Notes under the pieces: generated by a model
Seen by the model: only the letters and a program-made list of their open reading frames with translations
What the model was told of the DNA's origin: nothing
The model's database searches: none
In this document: piece by piece, positions 16,455 through 24,486 of the stretch
How positions within the stretch are numbered: position 1 is the stretch's first letter
Layout of the letters: each line of letters starts with the position of its first letter
Assembly (NCBI RefSeq): GCF_005405485.1
Contig: NZ_BJED01000025.1
Coordinates: 1-53,693 of the forward strand
DNA length: 53,693 nucleotides
Direction of reading: 5' to 3'
Source: Enterococcus hulanensis
GTDB taxonomy: Bacteria; Bacillota; Bacilli; Lactobacillales; Enterococcaceae
Translations under genes and position numbers: made by a program

Positions 16455-17282
16455 TTATATTTTTTTGACAGGAATTTGGATTTCTGTCAGCCAGTCATAC
16501 TCAGAGTCCTTATTCCAAAGCCCATCAATATAATTTTCTCGAGCTGAATCAATAATCTCGTAACCATTATTTTCAACAAATTCGATTGCTGCGGCATATG
16601 CTTTAGGAATACCTTTATATGAGCCCTTATGCATTGTACAAACTGCCTCAGGTACTTCATCAATGTATTTGAATTTTAAGTCACCTACATCTTCCTTCAT
16701 TTCAGTCACAGCTTCGCAGATTTCGATATCGATGTTTTCCTCTTTATACTCATTATCATGGTAGATATTAAAACAATATTCCGGTACAGCACATACACAC
16801 CCCGCTCTTTCCATCTGTGCACCCATCTCAGGAATCGTCGAAAACAGCGCCTGAAAATTCGGGACAGTTTTCCGCATCGAAGCGACGATTGCTTCCGGCA
16901 GCTTTTTGACTACCATATGATAATTTTCTTCTTCCTGTTGTAGATAGCCTTCGATCTGAGAAAGCATCGACATACGTTCGGAAATTTCTTTCATTAACTG
17001 CTGCTTCTTCCGTTGCAAGATGCGCTGCTCACTTACACCGTCTTGCACTTGCTTGATTTCTTCAATACTGTAGCCGATTCCTCGCAGTGCTAAAAGACGA
17101 TGCAGCGGCTCCAGCTGGCTGGAGCTATAATAGCGATACCCATTATCAGGATCGATGAAGCGGGGCCGCAGCAGCCCCACTTCATCGTAATACCGTAATG
17201 TTTTGATTGTCACTTGATTCATTTTAGAAAACATCCCGATGCGATAGAGTTTTTCTTCGATTTTTTCACATTCCTGTTCCAT
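16455..17282 (-). CDS. MerR family regulator with GyrI-like effector domain (BmrR type)
   Basis: This 275-residue protein has an N-terminal MerR winged helix (YRIGMFSKMNQVTIKTLRYYDEVGLL, then DNGYRYYSSSQLEPL), a long coiled-coil linker (about 85-130) and a C-terminal GyrI/BmrR-like ligand domain ending near IQIPVKK. It is the last gene of an operon with an ABC-2 exporter. The operon promoter has the 19-bp spacer typical of MerR targets, so it probably activates its own operon on binding a drug-like ligand. AAAAGGAGGACTTC precedes the ATG. Confidence 0.9.
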   Translation of the reverse strand: MEQECEKIEEKLYRIGMFSKMNQVTIKTLRYYDEVGLLRPRFIDPDNGYRYYSSSQLEPLHRLLALRGIGYSIEEIKQVQDGVSEQRILQRKKQQLMKEISERMSMLSQIEGYLQQEEENYHMVVKKLPEAIVASMRKTVPNFQALFSTIPEMGAQMERAGCVCAVPEYCFNIYHDNEYKEENIDIEICEAVTEMKEDVGDLKFKYIDEVPEAVCTMHKGSYKGIPKAYAAAIEFVENNGYEIIDSARENYIDGLWNKDSEYDWLTEIQIPVKKI

Positions 17283-17294
17283 GAAGTCCTCCTT

Positions 17295-18035
17295 TTATTC
17301 CCAACGAAATAGTTTCGCAGCTAATCCGAAGCCTGCGACTGTGATCACACCCAATAGAATCAGAACAAACTGCGGATTACCGACTGGTTGATTCAGACTG
17401 ACACTCTTTAGTAGTTGAACGCCTTGTGTTAATGGCAGAACACTTGCAACTTTTTGCATTCCTTCTGGAAAGATTTCAAAAGGAATCACGGCACCCGATA
17501 AAAACAGCATCGGAAAATAGACTAAACTGCAAACTAGATTCGCGATCTTCATGTTTTTACACACACTGGCGATCAATAGTCCTAGACTATACATAGCAAT
17601 CATAACTAAAAAGTAACTAGCAATCAATAATCCCCAGCTTCCCCGCATCCGATAACCTAGAAAAACAACCGATACAAGTGCTACTAATCCAGCAGAGATG
17701 ATTGCCGTGACCATGGCAACGACCACCTGAGTAGCGATCAAATGACCTGGTGAAGCAGGTGTCACGAAAAAGTGCTTGAGTATTTTCTTGTCGCGATAAT
17801 CACAAATTGTCAGCGGAATACCCATGAAAGCAGTCGCACAAATACCTACGGCTAAAAGAGAACTAAAACTGCTGTCTAAAAAAGTATAGGAAGCATTGCC
17901 CGCTTGCTTATTCCCCGCAATCATGGTGATCAATAGCAAGACACCTAAGGGCATGCCGATTCCAAAAAGAACACCATCAATTGAACGAAGCGCTAATTTT
18001 CCTTCGATTTTCGCTAAGTTAAGTACCTTATTCAT
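17295..18035 (-). CDS. ABC-2 type transporter permease
   Basis: This 246-residue membrane protein has six hydrophobic segments, among them GIGMPLGVLLLITMIAG, ATQVVVAMVTAIISAGLVALV and LVCSLVYFPMLFLSGAVIPF. The last contains the FLSGAVIPFE motif of ABC-2 drug and polysaccharide exporters. The start at 18035 has GGGGAGG six bases upstream, whereas an ATG at 18041 abuts the site. It overlaps the ATPase gene by eight bases. Confidence 0.88.
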   Translation of the reverse strand: MNKVLNLAKIEGKLALRSIDGVLFGIGMPLGVLLLITMIAGNKQAGNASYTFLDSSFSSLLAVGICATAFMGIPLTICDYRDKKILKHFFVTPASPGHLIATQVVVAMVTAIISAGLVALVSVVFLGYRMRGSWGLLIASYFLVMIAMYSLGLLIASVCKNMKIANLVCSLVYFPMLFLSGAVIPFEIFPEGMQKVASVLPLTQGVQLLKSVSLNQPVGNPQFVLILLGVITVAGFGLAAKLFRWE

Positions 18036-18750
18036 CTTCATCCTCCCCTACATACCAAAGATAGGCATCTTCCAGATTATTTTGACAACTCTCAGTCAAT
18101 AACTCAGAAACTGTTCCTTCCGCGACCATGTTGCCTCGCTTGATCAGAAAGAGTCGATCACAAAGAATCTCGGCCTCTTCCATATAATGAGTCGTCAAGA
18201 AGATTGTCAGTTGCGTCTCTTTGAGTTTGAGCAAAGTTTGCCAAACGTTTCTGCGTGCTTCAGTATCCAATCCCGTCGTTAATTCGTCCAAGAAGATAAT
18301 TTCTGGATCTGGAATCAAAGCGAGTACAATAGAAAGTTTTTGTTTTTCGCCGCCTGAGAGCTTCTCGACAGGCTGTGCTTCAAATCTTTCTAACTTAAAT
18401 AAGTTCAATAATTCTTGATAATCTCGCGGCTCTTTGTATAAACTTGAGATCTCTCGGCATAATTCCCCCACCCGGATATTATTTTGATAACTGGAAGATT
18501 GTAGTTGTACGCCCACTCGTTCAAAAACTTCACGGCGCCGTTTACGCGGGTCCAGCCCTAAAATTTTGGTAGAGCCTTGATCGGGTCGCTTGATTCCTAA
18601 AAGTGTTTCAATCGTAGTCGTTTTCCCCGCTCCATTTGGCCCCAACAGACCAAAAACTTCACCTTTATTGATGGTGAAGGATAGTTGGTTGACGATTTTC
18701 TTTCCGCCAATTTCTTTTGTTACTTGTTTTGCTTCGATAGCTGGATTCAC
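18028..18750 (-). CDS. ABC transporter ATP-binding protein (drug exporter type)
   Basis: This 240-residue ATPase has Walker A GPNGAGKT, a Q-loop in GVQLQSSSYQ, signature LSGGEKQKLS, Walker B IIFLDE and the H-loop TTHYMEEAE. Walker B continues LTTGLD rather than the common PTTGLD. The start is GTG at 18750 with GGGGAGG six bases upstream. It is the first gene of the ATPase-permease-MerR operon, so MerR control probably applies to all three genes. Confidence 0.9.
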   Translation of the reverse strand: MNPAIEAKQVTKEIGGKKIVNQLSFTINKGEVFGLLGPNGAGKTTTIETLLGIKRPDQGSTKILGLDPRKRRREVFERVGVQLQSSSYQNNIRVGELCREISSLYKEPRDYQELLNLFKLERFEAQPVEKLSGGEKQKLSIVLALIPDPEIIFLDELTTGLDTEARRNVWQTLLKLKETQLTIFLTTHYMEEAEILCDRLFLIKRGNMVAEGTVSELLTESCQNNLEDAYLWYVGEDEDE

Positions 18751-18773
18751 TCTGATCCTCCCCTTTCATTAAC

Positions 18774-18804
18774 AGAATACTATCTCCTGTTAAGGGAGAG
18801 TCAA
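18774..18804 (-). promoter_or_regulatory. MerR-type promoter/operator with 19-bp spacer
   Basis: On the minus strand, TTGACT (18799-18804) and TATTCT (18774-18779) are 19 bases apart instead of 17. The spacer holds a dyad, CTCTCC/GGAGA around CTTAACA. An overlong spacer with a central dyad is the signature of promoters that MerR proteins activate by DNA distortion. Confidence 0.8.
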
Positions 18805-18817
18805 CAGCAGAAAAAAA

Positions 18818-19216
18818 TTATTGCTGCTTCACGATAAAAATCGTTCCTTCTTTCTGATAACCTTGTTTTTCGTAATAAGGATCAACATCGCTCATTACAT
18901 ACACCTTTTGCTCAGGGAAATCCTTGCAAGCTTGCTCCATCAGGTAGCGGCCATAATTTTTCCCGCGACAACTGGCATCTACCAATAAATCGTACACATA
19001 AACACCAAAACCATCATCTTCGCGACAGCGAGCATAACCGCAGAGCTTTTCAGCCTCGAAAAGTAAATAGGTCAGAGAAGTTTGCAAAGCAGTCGAATAT
19101 TTTTTTCGCTCCTCGCCGCGACAATATTCGTTCCACTCCGCTTCCTTTTCCATCATCACAAATAATTGATCTTCATCAGTTTTTTTATAAGGTCGAATAT
19201 ACCAATCATTTCCCAT
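18818..19216 (-). CDS. GNAT family N-acetyltransferase
   Basis: This 132-residue protein shows the GNAT pattern: N-terminal WYIRPYKKTDEDQL, the beta-4 strand VYVYDLLVD, the acetyl-CoA loop CRGKNYGRYLME (R-G-K-x-x-G), and the terminal DPYYEKQGYQKEG. The acceptor substrate is unknown. AAGGAG precedes the ATG by eight bases. It stands alone upstream of the exporter operon, in the same direction but with the operon promoter between. Confidence 0.85.
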   Translation of the reverse strand: MGNDWYIRPYKKTDEDQLFVMMEKEAEWNEYCRGEERKKYSTALQTSLTYLLFEAEKLCGYARCREDDGFGVYVYDLLVDASCRGKNYGRYLMEQACKDFPEQKVYVMSDVDPYYEKQGYQKEGTIFIVKQQ

Positions 19217-19281
19217 TTAAATGACTCCTTTTTATTTTATGATAGCAAATACGATTCGGTTCTGCTTCGGTAAATTTTGTC

Positions 19282-19313
19282 AAAAAAAAAGACATCCATT
19301 TCTGAATGTCTTA
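19282..19313 (-). terminator. Terminator of truB-ribF
   Basis: AAGACAT...ATGTCTT forms a stem that runs into the ribF stop codon and is followed by a nine-T run on the minus strand. Confidence 0.85.
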
Positions 19314-20258
19314 GTTCTGTTCAAAATAATCTCGCGCAGCCTGCTCATCCGCATCCAGCTGCTTAATCAACCCTTCAACTGATTCAAAAGCTACTTGTCC
19401 CCGCAGCATATGATACCAGCGCACCTTGACCTTTTCACCATAAATTTCTTGATTAAAATCAAAAATGTTGATCTCAACCGTCAGCATCCGATTCGAACCA
19501 AAGGTGTCATTATGTCCGATCGATCCCATTGCCGGATACCACTCATCGCCGACTTTGATTTGATTAACATAGACTCCTTCTTTAGGCAATTTCATATCAT
19601 CAGGCACTTGAATGTTTGCCGTGGGATAACCGAGAGTTCTCCCGCGTGCTTCCCCATGAATAACAGTTCCGCTAGTTTCATAAATATACCCTAACAAATG
19701 ATTCGCCTCATCCAAACGTCCCTCCGACAGCAATCGGCGAATACGTGAAGAACTGATTTTTTCGGTTTCATGCTCTTCTGTTTTCTTCGCAACGATCACC
19801 ACTTCAAAACGATCCTTGGCATATTTAGGAAGATGCTTGGCATCGGCGGTTTGATCCTTGCCGAAATTATAATCGAAGCCTGAAACTGCGGCTTTAGCAT
19901 GCAGCCCAACGATATACTGATCAACAAAAGCTTGCGGATTCAGTGCGGCAAATGACGAGGTGAATGCTACTTCATATAAAAGATCCACACCTAACTCTGC
20001 CATGCGTTCCTCTTTCTGTCTTAAAGTAGAAAGATATTTGATTGGTTTGCTTTGCACTTGCTGGAATACAACTGCAGGATGTTGGTTAAAGGTCATCACC
20101 GCTAATTTTAAATTCTTTTCTTGCGCAATCTTTTTACCAGTATTAATCACTTCTTGATGTCCCCGATGAACACCATCAAAAAAACCTAAGACTAACACAC
20201 AATCTCCTGCAGGAATTTCTTCTGGTTTATAAGGATGACGTAGTTTTATAATTTCCAT
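19311..20258 (-). CDS. ribF: Bifunctional riboflavin kinase/FAD synthetase
   Basis: RibF phosphorylates riboflavin to FMN and adenylates it to FAD. The 315-residue protein has the N-terminal FAD synthetase nucleotidyl-transferase domain (LGFFDGVHRGHQ, then SSSRIRRLLSEG) and the C-terminal riboflavin kinase domain (GEARGRTLGYPTANI, GVYVNQIKVG, VEINIFDFNQEIYG). The start at 20258 has GGAGG eight bases upstream and is preferred over codons nine residues earlier. It follows truB, as in many Firmicutes. Confidence 0.96.
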   Translation of the reverse strand: MEIIKLRHPYKPEEIPAGDCVLVLGFFDGVHRGHQEVINTGKKIAQEKNLKLAVMTFNQHPAVVFQQVQSKPIKYLSTLRQKEERMAELGVDLLYEVAFTSSFAALNPQAFVDQYIVGLHAKAAVSGFDYNFGKDQTADAKHLPKYAKDRFEVVIVAKKTEEHETEKISSSRIRRLLSEGRLDEANHLLGYIYETSGTVIHGEARGRTLGYPTANIQVPDDMKLPKEGVYVNQIKVGDEWYPAMGSIGHNDTFGSNRMLTVEINIFDFNQEIYGEKVKVRWYHMLRGQVAFESVEGLIKQLDADEQAARDYFEQN

Positions 20259-20305
20259 CTGACATGCCTCCTGATTCCTATCCATGAATTTATTTAAGTT
20301 GTCTA

Positions 20306-21262
20306 TTATTCGTTATCAGACAAACTGTGACTAGCAGGACTGACTTCGTTTCGTATCACTTTGCTGGGCTTTAGCAGCCAATTTTTTTCTGGATGCTGTC
20401 CATACAGACTGACTAACTGATCATTATAAAAGAAAGCAATCAGTTCGCCCGGCATTTGCTTGATTCCAAAAGCCTTCATTGGTAAAACCTGCCCATTTTT
20501 AACTTTTTGCCAATCAGCATCCGTCAAGTCGATCCGCGGAAATTCTTTCATTGCCTCTTCGATCGGCTGTAGCGCTTGATCGATCTGACCTTTTTCCATC
20601 AGTTCGCTGACTTGAGCTAAGGTAGCCGCCTGCCCTACCGAAAAGCCGCCGCTGGCTAAACGTGTCAGATCAGACATGTGCGCTGGATAGCCCAGTTTTT
20701 CACCAAGGTCCACCGCTAAGGTTCGAACATAGGTCCCTTTGCCGCAGGTTACCTGAAACCGCCAGCTTTGCGTTTTATTCGCTTCATTATAAACCGGCTC
20801 TGTCGTCCGTTTAAAACTTTCAATTACCGCCTTACGCTCTGGTCGTTCCACCGTCTCACCAGCCCGTGCATATTCATATAAACGCTTGCCGTTGACTTTG
20901 ACAGCCGAATACATCGGAGGGATCTGCTTGATTGTCCCGATGAATGTCGCCATCATTTGATCAATTTCTTCTATTGAGAGTGGTTGCTCTACGGCTCTAG
21001 TCTCGACAACTTCACCGCTGCGATCCTCCGTTGTGGTAGAAAAACCCAGTGTGATCTCACCTTCATAAATCTTTCCGCTATCTTGTAAATACTCGATCAC
21101 TTTGGTTCCTTTTCCAATACAGATCGGCAAGACACCATCCACATCAGGATCTAACGTACCACCGTGACCGACTTTTTTTGTTTGTAAAATTTTTCTTAGT
21201 TTAAAGACACAGTCATGACTCGTCATGCCGCGTTCTTTCCATAACGGCAAAATACCGTCCAT
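20306..21262 (-). CDS. truB: tRNA pseudouridine(55) synthase TruB
   Basis: TruB makes pseudouridine 55 in the T-loop of tRNAs. The 318-residue protein has KVGHGGTLDPDVDGVLPICIG with the catalytic Asp in GTLDP, the IPPMYSAVKVNGKRLYEYAR segment, and the GTYVRTLAVDLGE motif, followed by a PUA-like C-terminus. The start at 21262 has GAGG eight bases upstream. A TATAAT with TGC before it (21300-21305) is the likely -10 of the truB-ribF operon. Confidence 0.96.
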   Translation of the reverse strand: MDGILPLWKERGMTSHDCVFKLRKILQTKKVGHGGTLDPDVDGVLPICIGKGTKVIEYLQDSGKIYEGEITLGFSTTTEDRSGEVVETRAVEQPLSIEEIDQMMATFIGTIKQIPPMYSAVKVNGKRLYEYARAGETVERPERKAVIESFKRTTEPVYNEANKTQSWRFQVTCGKGTYVRTLAVDLGEKLGYPAHMSDLTRLASGGFSVGQAATLAQVSELMEKGQIDQALQPIEEAMKEFPRIDLTDADWQKVKNGQVLPMKAFGIKQMPGELIAFFYNDQLVSLYGQHPEKNWLLKPSKVIRNEVSPASHSLSDNE

Positions 21263-21299
21263 CGCTGTTTCCTCATTTCCATTTATAATCAACGTTCCC

Positions 21300-21305
21300 A
21301 TTATA
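21300..21305 (-). promoter_or_regulatory. Extended -10 box for truB-ribF
   Basis: TGCTATAAT on the minus strand is an extended -10 element. TTGCCA stands 19 bases upstream, longer than optimal, so the -35 is uncertain. Confidence 0.55.
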
Positions 21306-21444
21306 GCATAGCTGCTCTGAGAAATGGCAAGTCAACGCTGGCTGCTTGACACTGTATTTAACTGTCGAAGAATACATAGCTCACTCAGCAGACAGACGAT
21401 TCGACTAGACTTTCTAAACAATGTATTTTTACTTTCTTAAAGCA

Positions 21445-21476
21445 CAAAAAAACCGTCAATTATAACTGACGGTTTA
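21445..21476 (-). terminator. Terminator of the antiporter operon
   Basis: AAACCGTCA and TGACGGTTT pair around eight bases, with seven T following on the minus strand, overlapping the antiporter stop codon. Confidence 0.88.
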
Positions 21477-23555
21477 GTAATTCTTTTCTTTAGCTTTTTT
21501 CTTTTGACGTTGCCGATTGATCACAAATGAAATACTTGGATCAGATGGCTGCTGCATTGCATAGGATTCTAATTGATTGACTTGGTGCCGATAATTATTG
21601 GCCGCAAAATTAGAAATGTCCTCATTGCCTTCGTACTTATCAATAAGTTTTCTTTCCAAATAAAACCCGCGAATCAATTCTTTCGCATAAATTGGATCTT
21701 GCTGAATCAAATAGGTGCCAAATAATCCATGACCGCTGACTTGGTGCATCAAATTTTTCCGTTCATCAACAAAGAAATCAATCAAATCTTCATCATAAAC
21801 ATCCCGCAGGTTTTCTAAACTATCTAATATCGCTTCGCTGTTGCGAATAAATATTTTTCTAAGTGTAGAAATATCTTCATTGTCCACTGTCTCTTTACGC
21901 TTCTGCCGCCGCTGCCAAAACATTTTTGGATGCATAATGACACGAATAATACGCCGAACAAAGATCAACCAAAAACTAAGTAAGGACAACATTTGTTTCG
22001 TAACCGATTCAGACACGTTTGAAATAAAACGTGAATACAAGCGATAAGCGCCTGAATCAATTTGATGGCGTCTAAAGCTTTCATCCAGTCCGTCGCGTTC
22101 AACCGAGATAATCAATGCTTGGATTTCTTGAAATTCCTGCTGCGCACTTTCCGGCATCGAATTATTAAAGACCATTTGAATACGCCCTTGATAATTCGCA
22201 ATTACGGCAAGCAGTGCAAAGCGTTCTTTTTCGCTTAACTTTTTATTATCTAAATCTTCGTAAAGCTCGCTGATCACTTCACGAAGAATCAACATTAACT
22301 TAGGATCGGTAGGCGGTACAACTTCCCCTTCCGATAGAATCGGCAACAAAATCATACCGATGATTAAGGTTAAAAAAGTCACGCAGGCTGTAATGAACAA
22401 TAGCAGCGATCGTTCAGGAAACTCCAAACCATTGATTGTTGTCGGTAAAATGAAAATTGTAGCGATACTGACAGTCCCCTTAACACCGCCGAAGGTCAAC
22501 AACAATCGATCTCTCAACTGTTCATGATTTCTCTTCCAGCCTTGGGTAACGATGTAAAAACCACTAACAAACATGAATCGTAAAACGAATAATAGAACCG
22601 TGAGTAACAATACGATGCCTAATAGATGAATGTTGGAATAATTTCGACTATTCCAGACTGGAGAAAAGACTTGGGATAGTTCAATCCCTAAGAAGATAAA
22701 AACTAATGCGTTCAGCATAAAGCTGATCGTGCTCCATGAGCTTTCAGTTACATTAGAAAGCTGGGCTTCGAATAAATTAACTCTCCGGAAGCCGGTTGCC
22801 TGCAAGACACCTGTAACAACCGCTGCAATAATCCCGGAAGCATGAAATAATTCCGCAATAAAATAGGCCGCAAACGGCAAAATCAATTCAATCAGCAGAT
22901 ACGCCGATACGTCTTGAGCTGAGATGCGCTCAATAATTTTTATGACTTCATTTTTGACCCAAATGATTACTAAACCAACTAAAACACCAACGATACTTGA
23001 TTCAAGTAAAGAAACTGACGCATCCGCCGCAGAAAATTGACCAGTCAATAACGCAGCTACAGCAAACTGAAAGGCTGTTACGCCCGTTGCATCATTGATC
23101 AGTCCTTCGCCTTCTAAGACGTGCATCACCGATTCAGGAATATTTAAACGTTTCGCCAGCGAACTAACCGCTACCGCATCAGTTGGTCCTAAAGAAGCTC
23201 CAAAAGCTAAACAAGCCGCGATCGGAATCGCTGGCAAAATACTATGCAAAACAAAACCCAAACCAAACAAGGTAAAGATCACGCCGCCAAAAGCCAGAAG
23301 CAAGATCAAACCGAAATGTTTCAAGATCGACGGAATATCTGCGGTCTCACCTTCTCGGAATAATAAGGGCGCAATGATCATTACTAGAAATACTTCTGGC
23401 TCAAAATGGATGGAGCTGCCGACTTCGGTAAATCCAAGAATGATACCGATAATGATTTGGATCATAAAGATTGGAAACGACGGGAAAACTTTTGCTAAAA
23501 CATTCGATAAGGTAATGGCAATGGCTAAAATGATAATAATCTCAATTAAGCCCAT
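21474..23555 (-). CDS. CPA1 family Na+/H+ antiporter
   Basis: This 693-residue protein has about 12 membrane helices in its first 410 residues and a cytosolic tail of about 280 residues. Transport-core motifs are visible: GASLGPTDAVAVSSLAKRL and LEGEGLINDATGV, with the acidic residues expected to bind the cation. It resembles NhaP/NhaK-type antiporters that export Na+ or K+ for protons. GAGGTGA precedes the ATG. It is preceded four bases away by a small coiled-coil gene in the same operon. Confidence 0.9.
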   Translation of the reverse strand: MGLIEIIIILAIAITLSNVLAKVFPSFPIFMIQIIIGIILGFTEVGSSIHFEPEVFLVMIIAPLLFREGETADIPSILKHFGLILLLAFGGVIFTLFGLGFVLHSILPAIPIAACLAFGASLGPTDAVAVSSLAKRLNIPESVMHVLEGEGLINDATGVTAFQFAVAALLTGQFSAADASVSLLESSIVGVLVGLVIIWVKNEVIKIIERISAQDVSAYLLIELILPFAAYFIAELFHASGIIAAVVTGVLQATGFRRVNLFEAQLSNVTESSWSTISFMLNALVFIFLGIELSQVFSPVWNSRNYSNIHLLGIVLLLTVLLFVLRFMFVSGFYIVTQGWKRNHEQLRDRLLLTFGGVKGTVSIATIFILPTTINGLEFPERSLLLFITACVTFLTLIIGMILLPILSEGEVVPPTDPKLMLILREVISELYEDLDNKKLSEKERFALLAVIANYQGRIQMVFNNSMPESAQQEFQEIQALIISVERDGLDESFRRHQIDSGAYRLYSRFISNVSESVTKQMLSLLSFWLIFVRRIIRVIMHPKMFWQRRQKRKETVDNEDISTLRKIFIRNSEAILDSLENLRDVYDEDLIDFFVDERKNLMHQVSGHGLFGTYLIQQDPIYAKELIRGFYLERKLIDKYEGNEDISNFAANNYRHQVNQLESYAMQQPSDPSISFVINRQRQKKKAKEKNY

Positions 23556-23559
23556 TCAC

Positions 23560-23850
23560 TCACCTCTTGGAACAATTCTCTTTTGCCTTAAATAATAATT
23601 TTAAGAACTCTCTTTTCTTGATAATGATTCGATCTTCCAAATCAGACAGTTCTTTTGATTCACCATCTAACGAAAGCTGAGCACGCTTTGTTTCCATACG
23701 CAGCAAATCATGCTTCATTCGTTCTAATTTACGAGAAGTTAAGACATTGATTCTCTTTATTTTTTGTTTAACGGCTTTACGTTCTTCAGGGCTCAGGTTT
23801 TCAAATTCTTTATGGAGAGCCTTCATCCGTTCTTCAAATTCCGTAGTCAT
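23560..23850 (-). CDS. Small charged coiled-coil protein of unknown function
   Basis: The 96-residue product is highly charged and predicted helical throughout (MTTEFEERMKALHKEFENLS onwards, with heptad-like leucines and isoleucines), with no membrane segment. The start at 23850 has GGAGG 11 bases upstream. It ends four bases before the antiporter start, so the two are co-transcribed and may interact. No family is recognised. A promoter lies 60 bases upstream. Confidence 0.65.
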   Translation of the reverse strand: MTTEFEERMKALHKEFENLSPEERKAVKQKIKRINVLTSRKLERMKHDLLRMETKRAQLSLDGESKELSDLEDRIIIKKREFLKLLFKAKENCSKR

Positions 23851-23909
23851 TTTAGACTTTGCCTCCTTGAAAAAATATCCAGCAAAAGGATTAAATACAA
23901 ACTGCATAC

Positions 23910-23938
23910 ACTTTAACAGGATTTGTCCAATAATGCAA
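23910..23938 (-). promoter_or_regulatory. Promoter of the coiled-coil/antiporter operon
   Basis: On the minus strand, TTGCAT (23933-23938) and TAAAGT (23910-23915, preceded by TGT) are 17 bases apart. Confidence 0.65.
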
Positions 23939-24018
23939 TCAACACAGTATCCAATTCGACAACCAACCATTAATTATTAAACTTCTCAATTAAACCGCAC
24001 CAAAAAAGGGCAAATTGT

Positions 24019-24052
24019 CAAAAAAGAACCCGAAAAATTCTTCGGGTTCTTA
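24019..24052 (-). terminator. Terminator of the nusA-infB operon
   Basis: AAGAACCCGAA (24024-24034) pairs with 24041-24051. A T run follows on the minus strand, just after rbfA. Confidence 0.9.
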
Positions 24053-24057
24053 CGAAT

Positions 24058-24405
24058 TTATTCTTTATTTAAGTCACGGATCATTTGATCGATTTTAGAA
24101 CCATATTCAACTGATTCATCTAATTCAAAAAATAATTCTGGTGTTTTATAGATCGATAGGGCATGGCCTAATTCACGACGAACCAAGCCGCTTGCTTTAT
24201 TCAATCCTTCTTGTGCCTTTTCTTTGTCTGATGCCTTATCAGATAATAGGCTGTAATAAATCGTCGCTTGCTGCAAGTCGCCTGTGACATGAACATCAGT
24301 GATGTTTACATCCTGGACCCGCGGATCACGAACTTTTTTTCGCAAGATGTCATTGACCTCTTTTAAAATCTCTTGAGCGAGACGACGATCGCGATAATTT
24401 GGCAT
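24058..24405 (-). CDS. rbfA: 30S ribosome-binding factor RbfA
   Basis: RbfA is a KH-fold factor that binds the immature 30S subunit and helps 16S rRNA 5'-end maturation. The 115-residue protein shows [38 protein letters not shown] and the [21 protein letters not shown] ending. The start at 24405 has AAGGAGG eight bases upstream. It is the last gene of the rimP-nusA-ylxR-ylxQ-infB-rbfA operon. Confidence 0.95.
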   Translation of the reverse strand: MPNYRDRRLAQEILKEVNDILRKKVRDPRVQDVNITDVHVTGDLQQATIYYSLLSDKASDKEKAQEGLNKASGLVRRELGHALSIYKTPELFFELDESVEYGSKIDQMIRDLNKE

Positions 24406-24486
24406 AACGACTGCCTCCTTGTTCATACTAATTCATTTGCCTTCGATACTCCGCTGCATATTAAAAATACACAGCGGAACTGGCAA

